A DNA stretch of 64,000 nucleotides from an uncultured Atopobium sp. Its GTDB lineage: Bacteria > Actinomycetota > Coriobacteriia > Coriobacteriales > Atopobiaceae. The stretch covers positions 674,803 through 738,802 of the forward strand of contig CAMUON010000001.1 of the NCBI GenBank assembly GCA_947090525.1, written 5' to 3'. This document shows, piece by piece, positions 8,926-18,160 of the stretch (its first letter is position 1; each line of letters opens with the position of its first letter). The position numbers and the translations under genes were made by a program. The notes below the pieces were generated by a model. It saw only the letters and a program-made list of their open reading frames with translations, searched no databases and was not told the DNA's origin.

Positions 8926-10417
8926 CGAGAACCTCTCCTTCGAGTTCGTAGCAATACGCATCAGTTAAGCGTACACGCACGACATCTCCTACCTTGCAAC
9001 TATCTTTTTTCAAATGGACGCAGCCGTCACAGTCGGGCGCTTGAAACCACGCGTGTCCGATGAGTTCATTACTTTCCTTGTCAAACGAATCGACGATCAC
9101 ATCCACAACCTCACCCACATGAGAAGCTGTTGCTGCAAAGCCAAGCTCTTCTGCGCAGTCTCTGAGCGCTTGTGTGCGTTGGAGTTTGGTTTGAGCGCTT
9201 ACCTGATCGCGCATGCGGCTTGCTGTCGTACCGTCTTCCTGGGAATACGAAAACACCGACATGTAATCGAAGGCTTCTTCGCGGAAGAAATCGATAAGCT
9301 CTTGTGCTTCGTCTTCGCTTTCCCCAGGAAAACCGACCATACCAGTGGTGCGGAGCACCATATTGGGAATTTCTGCGCGAAGGTGCGCAAAAAGCTTGTG
9401 AAGCTCGGGTGCAGAACCCTTTCTTCCCATGCGCTTGAGTATAGTTTCGGAACAATGCTGGATGGGGATATCGATGTAATTAAGGATCTCGGGCGTGTCG
9501 CGAATAGTATGAATGAGCTCTTCCGTCATGCCTTCGGGCTGAAGATAGAGCACGCGACACCACGCATGGTAGGGACGAATCGTTTGCGCAACCTGAGCTA
9601 ACAGCCAGCTTAACGTATACGTTTGCGGATCATCGAGATCTTGTCCCCAAATACCTGTATCCTGCCCAATCAGGACAATTTCCTTGACGCCACCCTTCAT
9701 GAGCATGGTAATTTCTGAGAGGATGTCCTTGGCTGCGCGCGAATGATAATGTCCACGGATAAAGGGAATCGCACAGAAAGCACACATGCGGTCGCAACCT
9801 TCGGAAATTTTGACGAAGGCACTCGTACCCTCTACCGTGCGCAATGCGCGGACGCTCAGCTCTTCGGTAAACGATGCATTTGGATGCGCAAGACCCAACA
9901 CCTTAGACACAACAGCCACGATTGAATCTTCGTCGTTTGCCTTGACGAAGGCAGATACCTCGGGCAACTCTTTGTTGAGGCCCTTACCATAGCGAGACGG
10001 CACGCATCCGCACATAATGATGGGGCGTTGCTTGATGTTTTTCTTCTTTTTCTGCGCGAGAGTCAAAGTCACATCAATGGACTCTCGCGTCGCAGCCTGC
10101 AAAAATGAGCAGGTATTGATGATAACGCAGTCGGAGTGCATAGCATCTTGTGCTTCTTCAAAACCGGAAGCGAGTAAGAGCGCGCGCATGCGGTCGGTAT
10201 CTACCTGGTTTTTTGCACACCCGAGCGTAACGAATAGACAGCGCGGATGCGTGTCTTGCGCAGAAGGCGATTGGCTTTCGTCAGCTGATGGATGCGAAGA
10301 GGCATTGTGGGAAGCATCGCACGCGGCATCTTGTGCAGGTGCAATGATCCTGGTATGTGAAGTTGAAATTGCCTCCGTGTGGGAAGAGGCCTGAGGCTCT
10401 GTGTGGGATGTGTTCAT
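8915..10417 (-). CDS. rimO: Ribosomal protein S12 methylthiotransferase RimO
   Basis: Radical-SAM methylthiotransferase that modifies an aspartate of ribosomal protein S12. The N-terminal UPF0004 domain starts FVTLGCAKNQVD near residue 63, the radical-SAM motif is GCDRMCAFCAIPFIRG, and the C-terminal TRAM region is acidic. It is a paralogue of the MiaB in this window. The first 60 residues are a low-complexity Ser/Thr/His/Ala leader with repeated SHT units and are not part of the family, so the true start could lie further in, although no better ribosome binding site is visible. It overlaps pgsA by 11 bases. Confidence 0.95.
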   Translation of the reverse strand: MNTSHTEPQASSHTEAISTSHTRIIAPAQDAACDASHNASSHPSADESQSPSAQDTHPRCLFVTLGCAKNQVDTDRMRALLLASGFEEAQDAMHSDCVIINTCSFLQAATRESIDVTLTLAQKKKKNIKQRPIIMCGCVPSRYGKGLNKELPEVSAFVKANDEDSIVAVVSKVLGLAHPNASFTEELSVRALRTVEGTSAFVKISEGCDRMCAFCAIPFIRGHYHSRAAKDILSEITMLMKGGVKEIVLIGQDTGIWGQDLDDPQTYTLSWLLAQVAQTIRPYHAWCRVLYLQPEGMTEELIHTIRDTPEILNYIDIPIQHCSETILKRMGRKGSAPELHKLFAHLRAEIPNMVLRTTGMVGFPGESEDEAQELIDFFREEAFDYMSVFSYSQEDGTTASRMRDQVSAQTKLQRTQALRDCAEELGFAATASHVGEVVDVIVDSFDKESNELIGHAWFQAPDCDGCVHLKKDSCKVGDVVRVRLTDAYCYELEGEVLDAS

Positions 10418-10465
10418 GTATCTATTTCTGTCCGTAGTGTAGTCTTTTGCTTCTTGTCTTAAAGC

Positions 10466-10960
10466 TTAGCGATAGTTGGTAAATTGAAGCGGCTGTCCAT
10501 AGTCCATATCCTTAAGAAATGAAATAATCTCTTGCAGCGTGTCCTTAGAGGCAGAGCTTACTTTAAGCTTTTCGCCCTCGACACTTACCTTGCACTTTTT
10601 CTTGGTATCGCGTATATCTTTTGAAATCTTTTTTGCGAGCTCTTTGTCGATGCCTTGGACCAGACGAATCTGTTGTTTAACCTGCGTACCACTTGGCGTC
10701 GCTTCATCGATGCGAAGCGCCGAGAGATCGATACCTCTCTTGGCAAGTTTAGAACGCAAGACATCAACAACTTGGCTGCTCACGAAGGCAGAAGGTGCCG
10801 TTGAAACAAACGACATCGTTTGTTTATCAAAGTCGAGCGTAGAAGCTGTTTGTTTGAGGTCGTAGCGCGAGCTTAATTCGCGTGTTGTTTGCTGGTAAGC
10901 GTTTGTCACCTCTTGTGCATCCACTTCGGATACCACATCAAAACTTGAATCTTTTGCCAT
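10466..10960 (-). CDS. yajQ: YajQ-family nucleotide-binding protein
   Basis: A 164-residue UPF0234/YajQ protein, which opens MAKDSSFDVVSEVDAQEV and ends with KDMDYGQPLQFTNYR, both hallmarks of the family. YajQ proteins bind nucleic acids and in some bacteria cyclic di-GMP; the role here is not known. The frame is open for ten more codons upstream, but the ATG at 10960 has a GGGAAGGG ribosome binding site and agrees with the family start. The spacer ahead of it is the heptamer repeat array 11012-11090. Confidence 0.93.
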   Translation of the reverse strand: MAKDSSFDVVSEVDAQEVTNAYQQTTRELSSRYDLKQTASTLDFDKQTMSFVSTAPSAFVSSQVVDVLRSKLAKRGIDLSALRIDEATPSGTQVKQQIRLVQGIDKELAKKISKDIRDTKKKCKVSVEGEKLKVSSASKDTLQEIISFLKDMDYGQPLQFTNYR

Positions 10961-11011
10961 AATGTTTCCCTTCCCTATTGTGCGTTTCAAGATCGCCCCT
11001 GAGACGATGCA

Positions 11012-11090
11012 CTTAAACCTTAAACCTTAAACCTTAAACCTTAAACTTTAAACCTTAAACCTTAAACTTTAAACCTTAAACTTTAATGCT
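11012..11090. repeat. Heptamer tandem array (TTAAACC/TTAAACT)
   Basis: About eleven consecutive units of seven bases, mostly CTTAAAC or CTTTAAAC with small slips, fill most of the spacer between the rodZ-like gene and yajQ. The array decays at its right end toward the rodZ-like stop codon. It looks like a slippage-grown non-coding repeat. Confidence 0.9.
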
Positions 11091-12554
11091 TTAAGCTTTA
11101 GACTTTTTGGAGCCGGCCTGCTTGCCATCCGATTTTTTGGAACTCTGATCATTCTTGTCATCGTTTTTCTTCGATCCAGAGGCTTTTGACTTAGACGTTT
11201 GCTTCCCGTTTTTATCTGAGCTTGAGCTATCTCCATCTTGTGAGGCGTCGTTTGTGTCTTCAGGTTTTGTACCTTTTATCGTAACCGTGCCAATACCAGC
11301 GGTTTTGGTATCAAATTTGGTTTGCGTACCATTCTTTACTACCTTCACGACAGAAGGATTGCTCACCTGAATCGTAATCGAATCCACAACAGTGTAGGTC
11401 TTTGACCAAGGGCCTGTGACCTGCTGCGCTATATCTGACTTACCGTCACACACAACTTCTACCCAGCTCACTTCTCCATCTTGCACGCTGACTTCTACTT
11501 CGGTCTTGTTTTTGGCTTCTTCAGCATCTTTTGCAGCCTTTTCTTCGGCTGCAGCATCTGCTGCAGCATCAGCTTCGGAAGAAGACACGGTATCTTGGCT
11601 TGGTTTCGTATTTTGACTCGAATCCGCAGCAGCTACCTGCACTTGTTTCGGCGTAGAAAGCGTGTTATTGATACAAGCCGTAACGCTCGCAATGATAACA
11701 ACCGTAAGTACAAGCGCGCAGAGAAGTGCCAGCGCAAACGCAAGACGCCTGGTGTCTTCCTGAAGCCACAGCCACAGCGCTTGAACAATACCGCGGGGAC
11801 GCTTCTGTGCACCACGCGGGCGCGCTCCGCGCGCACGTAGATTTCCCCTGGCTTCTTGCCGCATAACACGGGGACGCTCGGCACTCGCAATGTTTCTCGA
11901 ACGGCGTCTTCCACTTGCAGATGACGCCGCATCAAAGGGGCGCGCATCATCGTAGCGCAGGTCATCGGTGTATTCTCCCGAACTGATTGTGCGGGTAAAG
12001 ACGGTATCACCATCGTATGAGCTATCAAAACGAGACCCGCGCTGCCGCATCTGTGGACGCGGCCGCGTTGAAGACAGCCTTTGGTTATTCTCTGGAACAA
12101 AATCGCCTGAGTCTCTCAGATGAACCCTGCTTGTCGTCGCAAAATCGTGCATATCACCAGCATAACCACCTGATGTGGGCAAAAGTCCACTGCGACCGTA
12201 ATATCGCTCACGAGATCCTCTCACGCGCACATTGCCAGAATCGCGCGTGCCTGCAGGAATTCTTCCGGTTTGTGCACTATGGGCATAGGAGCCCACAGCC
12301 CCTCCCTGCTCGAAATCCTCTAAGTCCTGAGTAAACTGGCTTACGATCACACGGGTATTGAGGCCAAGATAGCGTGCGTAGCTTGAGAGCATGCCTTGAG
12401 CATAGCCGCTCTTGGGGATGCTTGGGAAGTCGCCCTCTTCAAACGCCTGAAGTACCTGCGGTTTGAGGCGCAAAACATGGGAAGCCTGCGCTATTGAGAG
12501 TCCTAATTGACGTCTCCGATCAAATAACATTTCGCTAAAACGCGGACGAGCCAC
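11091..12554 (-). CDS. RodZ-like helix-turn-helix membrane protein
   Basis: A 487-residue protein with an N-terminal XRE-type helix-turn-helix (LSIAQASHVLRLKPQVLQAF, then EEGDFPSIPKSGYAQGMLSSY), which is the RodZ cytoplasmic signature. A long basic, Arg/Ser/Gly-rich linker follows, then one transmembrane helix near residue 272-295, an Ala/Glu coiled segment, an extracellular domain of the DUF4115/RodZ C-terminal type, and a Lys/Ser/Asp-rich tail. RodZ links MreB to the cell-wall machinery; no mreB is in this window. It starts with GTG preceded by AGGGAGG, immediately after ftsK, with which it is almost certainly co-translated. Confidence 0.85.
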   Translation of the reverse strand: MARPRFSEMLFDRRRQLGLSIAQASHVLRLKPQVLQAFEEGDFPSIPKSGYAQGMLSSYARYLGLNTRVIVSQFTQDLEDFEQGGAVGSYAHSAQTGRIPAGTRDSGNVRVRGSRERYYGRSGLLPTSGGYAGDMHDFATTSRVHLRDSGDFVPENNQRLSSTRPRPQMRQRGSRFDSSYDGDTVFTRTISSGEYTDDLRYDDARPFDAASSASGRRRSRNIASAERPRVMRQEARGNLRARGARPRGAQKRPRGIVQALWLWLQEDTRRLAFALALLCALVLTVVIIASVTACINNTLSTPKQVQVAAADSSQNTKPSQDTVSSSEADAAADAAAEEKAAKDAEEAKNKTEVEVSVQDGEVSWVEVVCDGKSDIAQQVTGPWSKTYTVVDSITIQVSNPSVVKVVKNGTQTKFDTKTAGIGTVTIKGTKPEDTNDASQDGDSSSSDKNGKQTSKSKASGSKKNDDKNDQSSKKSDGKQAGSKKSKA

Positions 12555-12556
12555 AG

Positions 12557-15247
12557 TTATACCTCCCTATACGCAGCATCTTGGTCCTTAAACTCCTGAA
12601 GACGCTTCATATCCATCAAGACTTCGCGTGGGCGCGAACCATCTGGGGGACCTACAATGCCCTTGGCCTCGAGCATATCCATAATGCGACCAGCACGGGC
12701 GTATCCAACCTTGAGCCTTCGCTGCAGGCCCGAAGTCGATCCAAGTTGCGATTCACACACGATCTCTGCCGCATCCCAAATGAGCGGATCATCGTCTTGG
12801 ACGTCGCTTTTGTCATTGTTTGCAAGCTCGCCAGGAACAATTTGCGAGAGAATCTCTTCGTGATAATCAGGCTTAGCTTGATCACGAATGTAATCAACAA
12901 CCGCATTTATTTCAGAATCTGATGTATAGCAACCAAGCACACGCCTGGGTACAAGCCCTCGATCCTTGAATAACATATCACCGTTTCCGAGCAAGCGCTC
13001 AGCACCCGTTTCATCGAGAATAACGCGCGAATCGATACCAGACGACACCTTGAGTGCAACACGGGTGTCGATATTCGATTTGATAAGGCCGGTCACGACG
13101 TTTGCAGACGGGCGCTGAGTCGCAACGACCAGGTGAATGCCCGCGGCACGCGCGAGCTGCGCTATACGCACGATGGACGCTTCTACATCTTTTCCGGCTA
13201 CCATCATGAGGTCCGAAAGCTCATCGATGATAACAACAAGATATGGAAGTGGTTCAAGCGCCTCTTCTGAGGGAATTGCGTCATCTTCTGCCTGTTCAGC
13301 GCACATTCTATTGTACACGCCGATGTCGCGGGCACAGTTTCTCTCAAAAAGCTTCAGTCTGCGCTCCATTTCAGAAACTGCCCACTGAAGTGCACTTGCC
13401 GCTTGCCTCGGCTCGGTGACCACCGGAACATAGAGATGCGGAAGACCATTATATGCGCTAAATTCTACGCGTTTCGGGTCGATCATGATAAGACGCACCT
13501 GCTTGGGCGTTGTGCGCATAAGAAGCGACATGATCATGGAGTTGATCATGACCGACTTACCCGATCCCGTTGTACCAGCTACAAGCATGTGCGGCATCTT
13601 GGCAATATCGGTGATTACAGGGCGACCGCTTGAGTCTCTTCCCACGGCAACTTCCAGCGGACCACCGTGAGCATAAGGAAGCACATCGCCCAGGTGTACA
13701 TTTTGGCGCGTGGTATTGGGGATTTCGATACCTACATAGGATGTACCTGGAATAGGAGCAAAGATACGCACTTTTTCTGCAGCAAGGGTAAGCGCTATAT
13801 CGTCTTCGAGATTGCGAATCTTGTTGACGCGCTCGCCCTCCCCCATCTCGACACGAAAGGTGGTAACCAAAGGTCCCGACACATAATCTACAACGCGACT
13901 ATGAAGACCAAATTCCTGCAGGGTAAGTTGGAGGCGCTGCTTGGTCTTTTCCAGTTCCTGAGACGTCGCAGCACTTTGGGAACTTTTTGGATTAGAACTT
14001 AAAAGACCCATATCGGGAAGCTCATAGGAATCGTCAGATTCGCCGGGGCGAGGAGTTGCTTTAGGCGGAAGAATGCGTGTTTGCGAAGGCGAGCTCGGCT
14101 GCGCACTCGCAGACGAAGCGGGCGCAGAAGACGCGCTCAGGGGCGTAACAGCCGCGGGCGCAAGCGGAGACACAAGCTTCTGTCCTTTTTTGCGTGTACG
14201 AGAACTTGTAGACTTTTGCAAAAACTGAGGTATGGAAGCAGTGCCCACCCCTTCATCTGCCAAAGCGTTATCATACGCGGGCTTGTCGTCTTGGATACGA
14301 TCTTGCATACGATCGTTTTGCTGCGCAGACGAAGAGAGCGAAAGATCCGTATCCTTTTGCCCCTCATCAAAGGGCACAAGCGTTGCTGGGCGCGTGCAAT
14401 CAGTATCGATATCCGGATGCGGCGTGCGCAGAAGCTCTGTCTTTGCACTATCAGAAGGTGCAGAAGCGAACCCTTTGTTGCGCGTGAGCAGGGTGGTTTT
14501 TCTGGTGCCCAAAAAATCTGGTAGAAGAGTAGTTTTTGTATTCGAAGCAGCAACTTCTCGCGTGCGCGTCTGCGCCCCGCGCACTTTTTGTGCGGGCGCC
14601 TTTGCCTCACGCGTTTCGAACACGGCGGGGTGCTTTTGCTTTGCCAGAAGCACGCGCTCATACACACCCGAAAGAAGCTTTGTGCTGGATGTAAACATAA
14701 GCGCAAGCTTTTGAAAAAGTTGCGTAAACGACAATCCACTCAACGCAAAACCAATGCACAAGAAACTAATGCTTATCGTGAAGCTAATGTCTTTCCCCAT
14801 GAACTGAAAAAACGGAGCAGAAGCAAGCGCCCCGACTATTCCACCAGCGCACGAAAGACCAGGTAGAGGTGATAGTATATCTTCATACGGAATGCTCATC
14901 TCAATATCGGTGAGTGAGAGCAACATCAATATCGGCACAAAGATAAACACAAGTCCCGTAATCGTTTGCGCATAACTCCCCGACTCCACACGCAAGAAAA
15001 AGCGCAGGCAGAAGAGGTACATAAAGAGGGGAAAAAGCCAAGCACCCCCGCCAAACAAAAAGCGCATGACATAATTAAGCTGCTGAGAAAAAGACGAGGA
15101 GCCCGGCGCCACGAGTACCAGAAGGAGAATCGTGGCACAGGTAGCTATAACAATACCTATGATGTCTCGCGCTTTGTCGGAAAGTCCTTGGAGCTTGTAG
15201 GCTGCCCCACGCGTGCGCTTCAGAGCGGATTTGCGCTTTTCGGGCAT
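12557..15247 (-). CDS. ftsK: DNA translocase FtsK/SpoIIIE
   Basis: An 896-residue membrane-anchored double-strand DNA pump that clears the chromosome from the division septum. About four transmembrane helices lie in residues 20-190, then a low-complexity Ser/Ala/Pro/Thr linker to about 420, then the motor with Walker A AGTTGSGKSVMINSM, Walker B LVVIIDELSDLMM and the ATQRPSANVVTGLIK segment. The gamma winged helix near the C terminus (SQLGSTSGLQRRLKVGYARA) should recognise KOPS/SRS-type polar sequences. The ATG directly follows the rnj stop codon, and the GGAGG ribosome binding site is formed by the end of rnj, so the two are translationally coupled. Confidence 0.97.
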   Translation of the reverse strand: MPEKRKSALKRTRGAAYKLQGLSDKARDIIGIVIATCATILLLVLVAPGSSSFSQQLNYVMRFLFGGGAWLFPLFMYLFCLRFFLRVESGSYAQTITGLVFIFVPILMLLSLTDIEMSIPYEDILSPLPGLSCAGGIVGALASAPFFQFMGKDISFTISISFLCIGFALSGLSFTQLFQKLALMFTSSTKLLSGVYERVLLAKQKHPAVFETREAKAPAQKVRGAQTRTREVAASNTKTTLLPDFLGTRKTTLLTRNKGFASAPSDSAKTELLRTPHPDIDTDCTRPATLVPFDEGQKDTDLSLSSSAQQNDRMQDRIQDDKPAYDNALADEGVGTASIPQFLQKSTSSRTRKKGQKLVSPLAPAAVTPLSASSAPASSASAQPSSPSQTRILPPKATPRPGESDDSYELPDMGLLSSNPKSSQSAATSQELEKTKQRLQLTLQEFGLHSRVVDYVSGPLVTTFRVEMGEGERVNKIRNLEDDIALTLAAEKVRIFAPIPGTSYVGIEIPNTTRQNVHLGDVLPYAHGGPLEVAVGRDSSGRPVITDIAKMPHMLVAGTTGSGKSVMINSMIMSLLMRTTPKQVRLIMIDPKRVEFSAYNGLPHLYVPVVTEPRQAASALQWAVSEMERRLKLFERNCARDIGVYNRMCAEQAEDDAIPSEEALEPLPYLVVIIDELSDLMMVAGKDVEASIVRIAQLARAAGIHLVVATQRPSANVVTGLIKSNIDTRVALKVSSGIDSRVILDETGAERLLGNGDMLFKDRGLVPRRVLGCYTSDSEINAVVDYIRDQAKPDYHEEILSQIVPGELANNDKSDVQDDDPLIWDAAEIVCESQLGSTSGLQRRLKVGYARAGRIMDMLEAKGIVGPPDGSRPREVLMDMKRLQEFKDQDAAYREV

Positions 15248-16906
15248 TTATACCTCCATAACTACAGGGATAATCATAGGTCTCGTGTGCGTTTGCGTCC
15301 AAAGCAGCTGAGAGAGGCTTCTTCTGATGCCTTGGCGCAAAGAATCGGTATTTTGCGCATCTTTGCGTGCTTTTACCTCGACATAATCCTTGATGTTTGC
15401 GAGGATATCGTCGCTAATATCATCGAGATTAAACGAAACGCCGCGGCACGAAAGTTCGACATCGCAAAGCTTGTGATGAACAGATATCGTAGCCACGCAA
15501 AAGAGAATGCCGTCACGGGAGAGTTTTTGACGATCGCGAAATACGATGGGGTTTGCATCCGTAACGCTTAAGCCGTCCACATAAATCACGCCCGAATTCA
15601 CCGGATCGCCAAAGGCAAGCTTATGATTTTGCAAAATGAGCTCGTCTCCGTTGTCTGCGATAAAGATGTGATCGTCTTTCATGCCCATTGCACGCGCAAG
15701 AGAAGCATTTGCGCGCTGGTGTACAGCTTCACCGTGAACCGGAACAAAATACTTTGGATGCGCCATTGCAAGCAGCATCTTGAGCTCTTCCTGCGACGCA
15801 TGGCCCGATACGTGCACGAGCGTGCGCGTGCGATCGTAGATATCACAGCCGCATTTACTCAAGAGATTGATGATGCCTTGTACGCTCTTTTCGTTTCCAG
15901 GAACAGGCGTCGCGGAGATGATAACCGTATCGTTTTCGCAAATGCTCAAGAGTTTGTGCTCGCCGGTAGCCATGCGCGCAAGCGCACTCATCGGCTCACC
16001 CTGGCTACCCGTGCACATAACAACAATTTTGTCGTCGGGAAGAGAATCGAGGTCAAAGGCATCGATAATATTTTTAGGAGAAATCTTGAGATAGCCGAGC
16101 TCGCGGGCAATACGGGTATTACTGACCATCGAGCGGCCCGTCACGACCACTTTTCTGCCTACAGCTACCGCTGCATCGCATACTTGCTGGATACGGTGGA
16201 TATGGCTCGAGAATGAAGCGACAAAGACGCGTCCCTTTGCGTTTTTGATAATATGACGCAAAGACGGTCCTACACTCGACTCCGAAGGGGTGAAACCGGG
16301 CTTATTCGCATTTGTAGAGTCGGCAAGCAAGACATCGATCCCCTGCTCCGCGAAGCGGCAAATGGCCTGGAAATTGGTGGTAACACCGTCGATAGGCGTT
16401 TGATCAAACTTAAAATCGCCGGTGTGCATAAAGCTGCCTGCACCCGTTTTGACAAACATGCCCAAAGCTCCTGGAATGGAGTGAGTGATAGAGAAGAAAT
16501 TGACCTCAAAACCGCCGAGCGTAATGCGCGCGCCATCTTTTACTTCGCAGAGTTTTGGCTTGGTGAGTTTGAATTCGCTCAATTTGTTGTTGATAAAGCC
16601 AAGGCTAAGCTTAGAGGAGTAGATGGGAACTTTGCGATTGAGATCGCTCAACAAATACGGCAAAGCGCCAATGTGGTCTTCGTGGCCGTGCGTGATGAGG
16701 ATGCCGCGGAGATTGTCGGCGTGCTCGAGGACGTAACTATAATCGGGAAGCACCAGGTCGACACCCGGCTGATTGTCATCGGGGAACATAAGTCCACAAT
16801 CGATCACAATCAGATCGGAGCCGTACTCAAATGCAGTCATGTTCTTACCAATTCCGTCAAGACCACCCAACGGAATAATTTTTAGTGCCTTAGATTTTCT
16901 TGGCAT
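15248..16906 (-). CDS. rnj: Ribonuclease J
   Basis: Metallo-beta-lactamase/beta-CASP ribonuclease with 5'-to-3' exo- and endonuclease activity. The zinc ligands are seen in ITHGHEDHIGALPYLL and MHTGDFKFDQTP, and the beta-CASP part in VMCTGSQGEPMSAL and HVSGHASQEE. The 552 residues match the family. The start has an AAAGGATTTATTCT leader. It heads an rnj-ftsK-rodZ-like run and stands downstream of the 1.3-kb gene-free stretch, so its promoter must lie between 16907 and about 17200. Confidence 0.97.
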   Translation of the reverse strand: MPRKSKALKIIPLGGLDGIGKNMTAFEYGSDLIVIDCGLMFPDDNQPGVDLVLPDYSYVLEHADNLRGILITHGHEDHIGALPYLLSDLNRKVPIYSSKLSLGFINNKLSEFKLTKPKLCEVKDGARITLGGFEVNFFSITHSIPGALGMFVKTGAGSFMHTGDFKFDQTPIDGVTTNFQAICRFAEQGIDVLLADSTNANKPGFTPSESSVGPSLRHIIKNAKGRVFVASFSSHIHRIQQVCDAAVAVGRKVVVTGRSMVSNTRIARELGYLKISPKNIIDAFDLDSLPDDKIVVMCTGSQGEPMSALARMATGEHKLLSICENDTVIISATPVPGNEKSVQGIINLLSKCGCDIYDRTRTLVHVSGHASQEELKMLLAMAHPKYFVPVHGEAVHQRANASLARAMGMKDDHIFIADNGDELILQNHKLAFGDPVNSGVIYVDGLSVTDANPIVFRDRQKLSRDGILFCVATISVHHKLCDVELSCRGVSFNLDDISDDILANIKDYVEVKARKDAQNTDSLRQGIRRSLSQLLWTQTHTRPMIIPVVMEV

Positions 16907-17333
16907 ATAGAATAAATCCTTTCGATCGAAATACTAGGACATGGCGTTTAACCATTTACGTATAAACTAAGCCCAAAGCTGGAGAAAAGCTGCGGATACG
17001 CAGAATCACGCTTTGGAAATCGCTGCAAGTTAGCGAAAAATTACAAGAGGTATTCTTAGTGTAGCGTGTTTTGGGCATGGGTGAGAAACTACTTAAAAAA
17101 ACGAAAGTTGCGTAGAGGCGCGTATGTAGGAGAAGTGGGCGTGTATTCAAGGAAGATACGTACAAACAAATGCTGAAATCAGAGGTTGTTCTACAGCTTG
17201 TCGCAATTCCTCAAGAACAAAGACAAATGCCAGTAGCGCAGAAAGAAGTAACAGCTAAGAGCAACAGCTAAGAGTAACAACTAAAGGAAGGAAAACGAAT
17301 TTATACCACGTTTAAGACTTGGCCCTTTCAGCC
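16907..17333. other. Gene-free leader region upstream of rnj
   Basis: No convincing coding frame. It presumably contains the rnj promoter: on the minus strand a TACACT sequence near 17060 with TTCTCA 18 bases upstream is a weak candidate. A small 13-nt tandem array lies at 17249-17287. The rest is AT-rich without recognisable structure. Confidence 0.4.
17249..17287. repeat. 13-nt tandem array, three units
   Basis: Three consecutive 13-mers: TAACAGCTAAGAG, CAACAGCTAAGAG and TAACAACTAAAGG. The first two differ at one base. The period equals that of several operon spacers elsewhere in the window. Confidence 0.8.
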
Positions 17334-17530
17334 CCCGTTCGCGCGTAGAAAAAATGGCCTTTTTGTCTACCGTTTTGGCCTGATTTTGACCAAATTCGAG
17401 GCCCCAACGGCGCCCCAAAAAATGACCCAAAGCCTGTAGCTGCGCATATAAGAAATTTAACTATCGAATTTAGTTGAAATTTTGATATTTTGGTAGATAA
17501 AAAACCCGTTTTTTTCTACGCCTGCGCGGA
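17334..17530. repeat. 197-bp imperfect inverted repeat with two internal palindromes
   Basis: The left arm (about 17334-17400) and right arm (17463-17530) are reverse complements with one gap and share the words GCGTAGAAAAAA, TCTACC and AAATTCGA. Each arm is itself a palindrome of the form GTAGA-n-AAAAA-n4-5-TTTTT-n-TCTAC (17345-17370 and 17493-17519), which resembles a bidirectional terminator hairpin. No coding frame crosses it. Confidence 0.75.
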
Positions 17531-17582
17531 AAGTCAAACAATCCGTAATCCTCCGCGCCCGCTACCAGCACGGCTGTAAGTC

Positions 17583-17670
17583 ATCTGCGCCTGCTAACAG
17601 GGTTTTTCCGGAGAACGCGGAAGACACAACGCGTTTCCGTAAAAACCCTTCCCCGCAGGCGCGGAATATC
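17583..17670. repeat. Long imperfect hairpin
   Basis: The half starting TCTGCGCCTGC...AGGGTTTTTCCGGAGAACGCG (17583-17620) reappears reverse-complemented at 17632-17670 with a few mismatches, leaving a loop of about ten bases. The stem of about 35 bp is unusually long for a simple terminator. Confidence 0.7.
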
Positions 17671-17807
17671 GTTTCACAAGCAGCCTCCCCGCGAGCGCAG
17701 GGCGTTTGCCAGCTGCCCCTCTTCCATCCGCGCGCAGCAAAAAACAAGCGTGGAGAAACGGATGGATGCAAAAAAGGCTGGGACGGAGCGCGCACACGCG
17801 TGCGCTG

Positions 17808-18034
17808 ACAAAACAGTTTGAGCGATATTAGAACTTTACCCCACTTTGTCACGTGTTTTGGAAGCGAACATTGCCTCTTGAAGCGCTTTTGAGCCTTGCG
17901 CCAAAAAGCTGAAACTCTTCTATCTGGGAAAACGCAAAGTGCGCGGGCGCTCTCCGCGATACGCGGGCCGTACTTCCCCACCCAAACACGTGACAAAGTA
18001 GGGTATTTTTCTAATATGAGTGAAAAAGTTTTGT
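17808..18034. repeat. 227-bp element with ~50-nt terminal inverted repeats, copy 1
   Basis: The left arm begins ACAAAAC, and after ten bases runs ATATTAGAA, then TTTACCCCACTTTGTCACGT. The right arm repeats this reverse-complemented with the same spacing, ending GTTTTGT at 18034. Copy 2 lies at 60782-60997; all four arms agree in layout. The interiors are only loosely similar between copies. No transposase is encoded. It lies about 175 bases 3' of the giant surface-protein gene. Confidence 0.85.
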
Positions 18035-18072
18035 AAACGCGCGACACACCAGCCGTATGCTCGCCACTAAAA

Positions 18073-18105
18073 TGCTCTACCTTGCGGGATTTGCAAGGTA
18101 GAGCA
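18073..18105 (-). terminator. Perfect 13-bp hairpin downstream of the surface-protein gene
   Basis: TGCTCTACCTTGC (18073-18085) and its exact complement (18093-18105) enclose a 7-base loop. On the minus strand the stem is followed by TTTTAG. It is a second, more distal terminator candidate. Confidence 0.6.
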
Positions 18106-18160
18106 CTCATTACTCTTCTAGTTTCTTATGTTGACAATAAGGATGTCAGAGAAGATGCCC

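Noticed and set aside
11012..11090. Telomere-like repeat
   Set aside because: The TTAAACC units resemble telomeric heptamers, but they lie inside a housekeeping operon and degrade at one end; there is no sign of a chromosome end.
17562..18110. 182-codon minus-strand frame in the gene-free zone
   Set aside because: It runs through the hairpin 17583-17670 and the whole inverted-repeat element 17808-18034. The corresponding frame of copy 2 is broken by a stop, there is no ribosome binding site, and the product has no recognisable domain. The shared words in the two arms follow from the inverted repeat.
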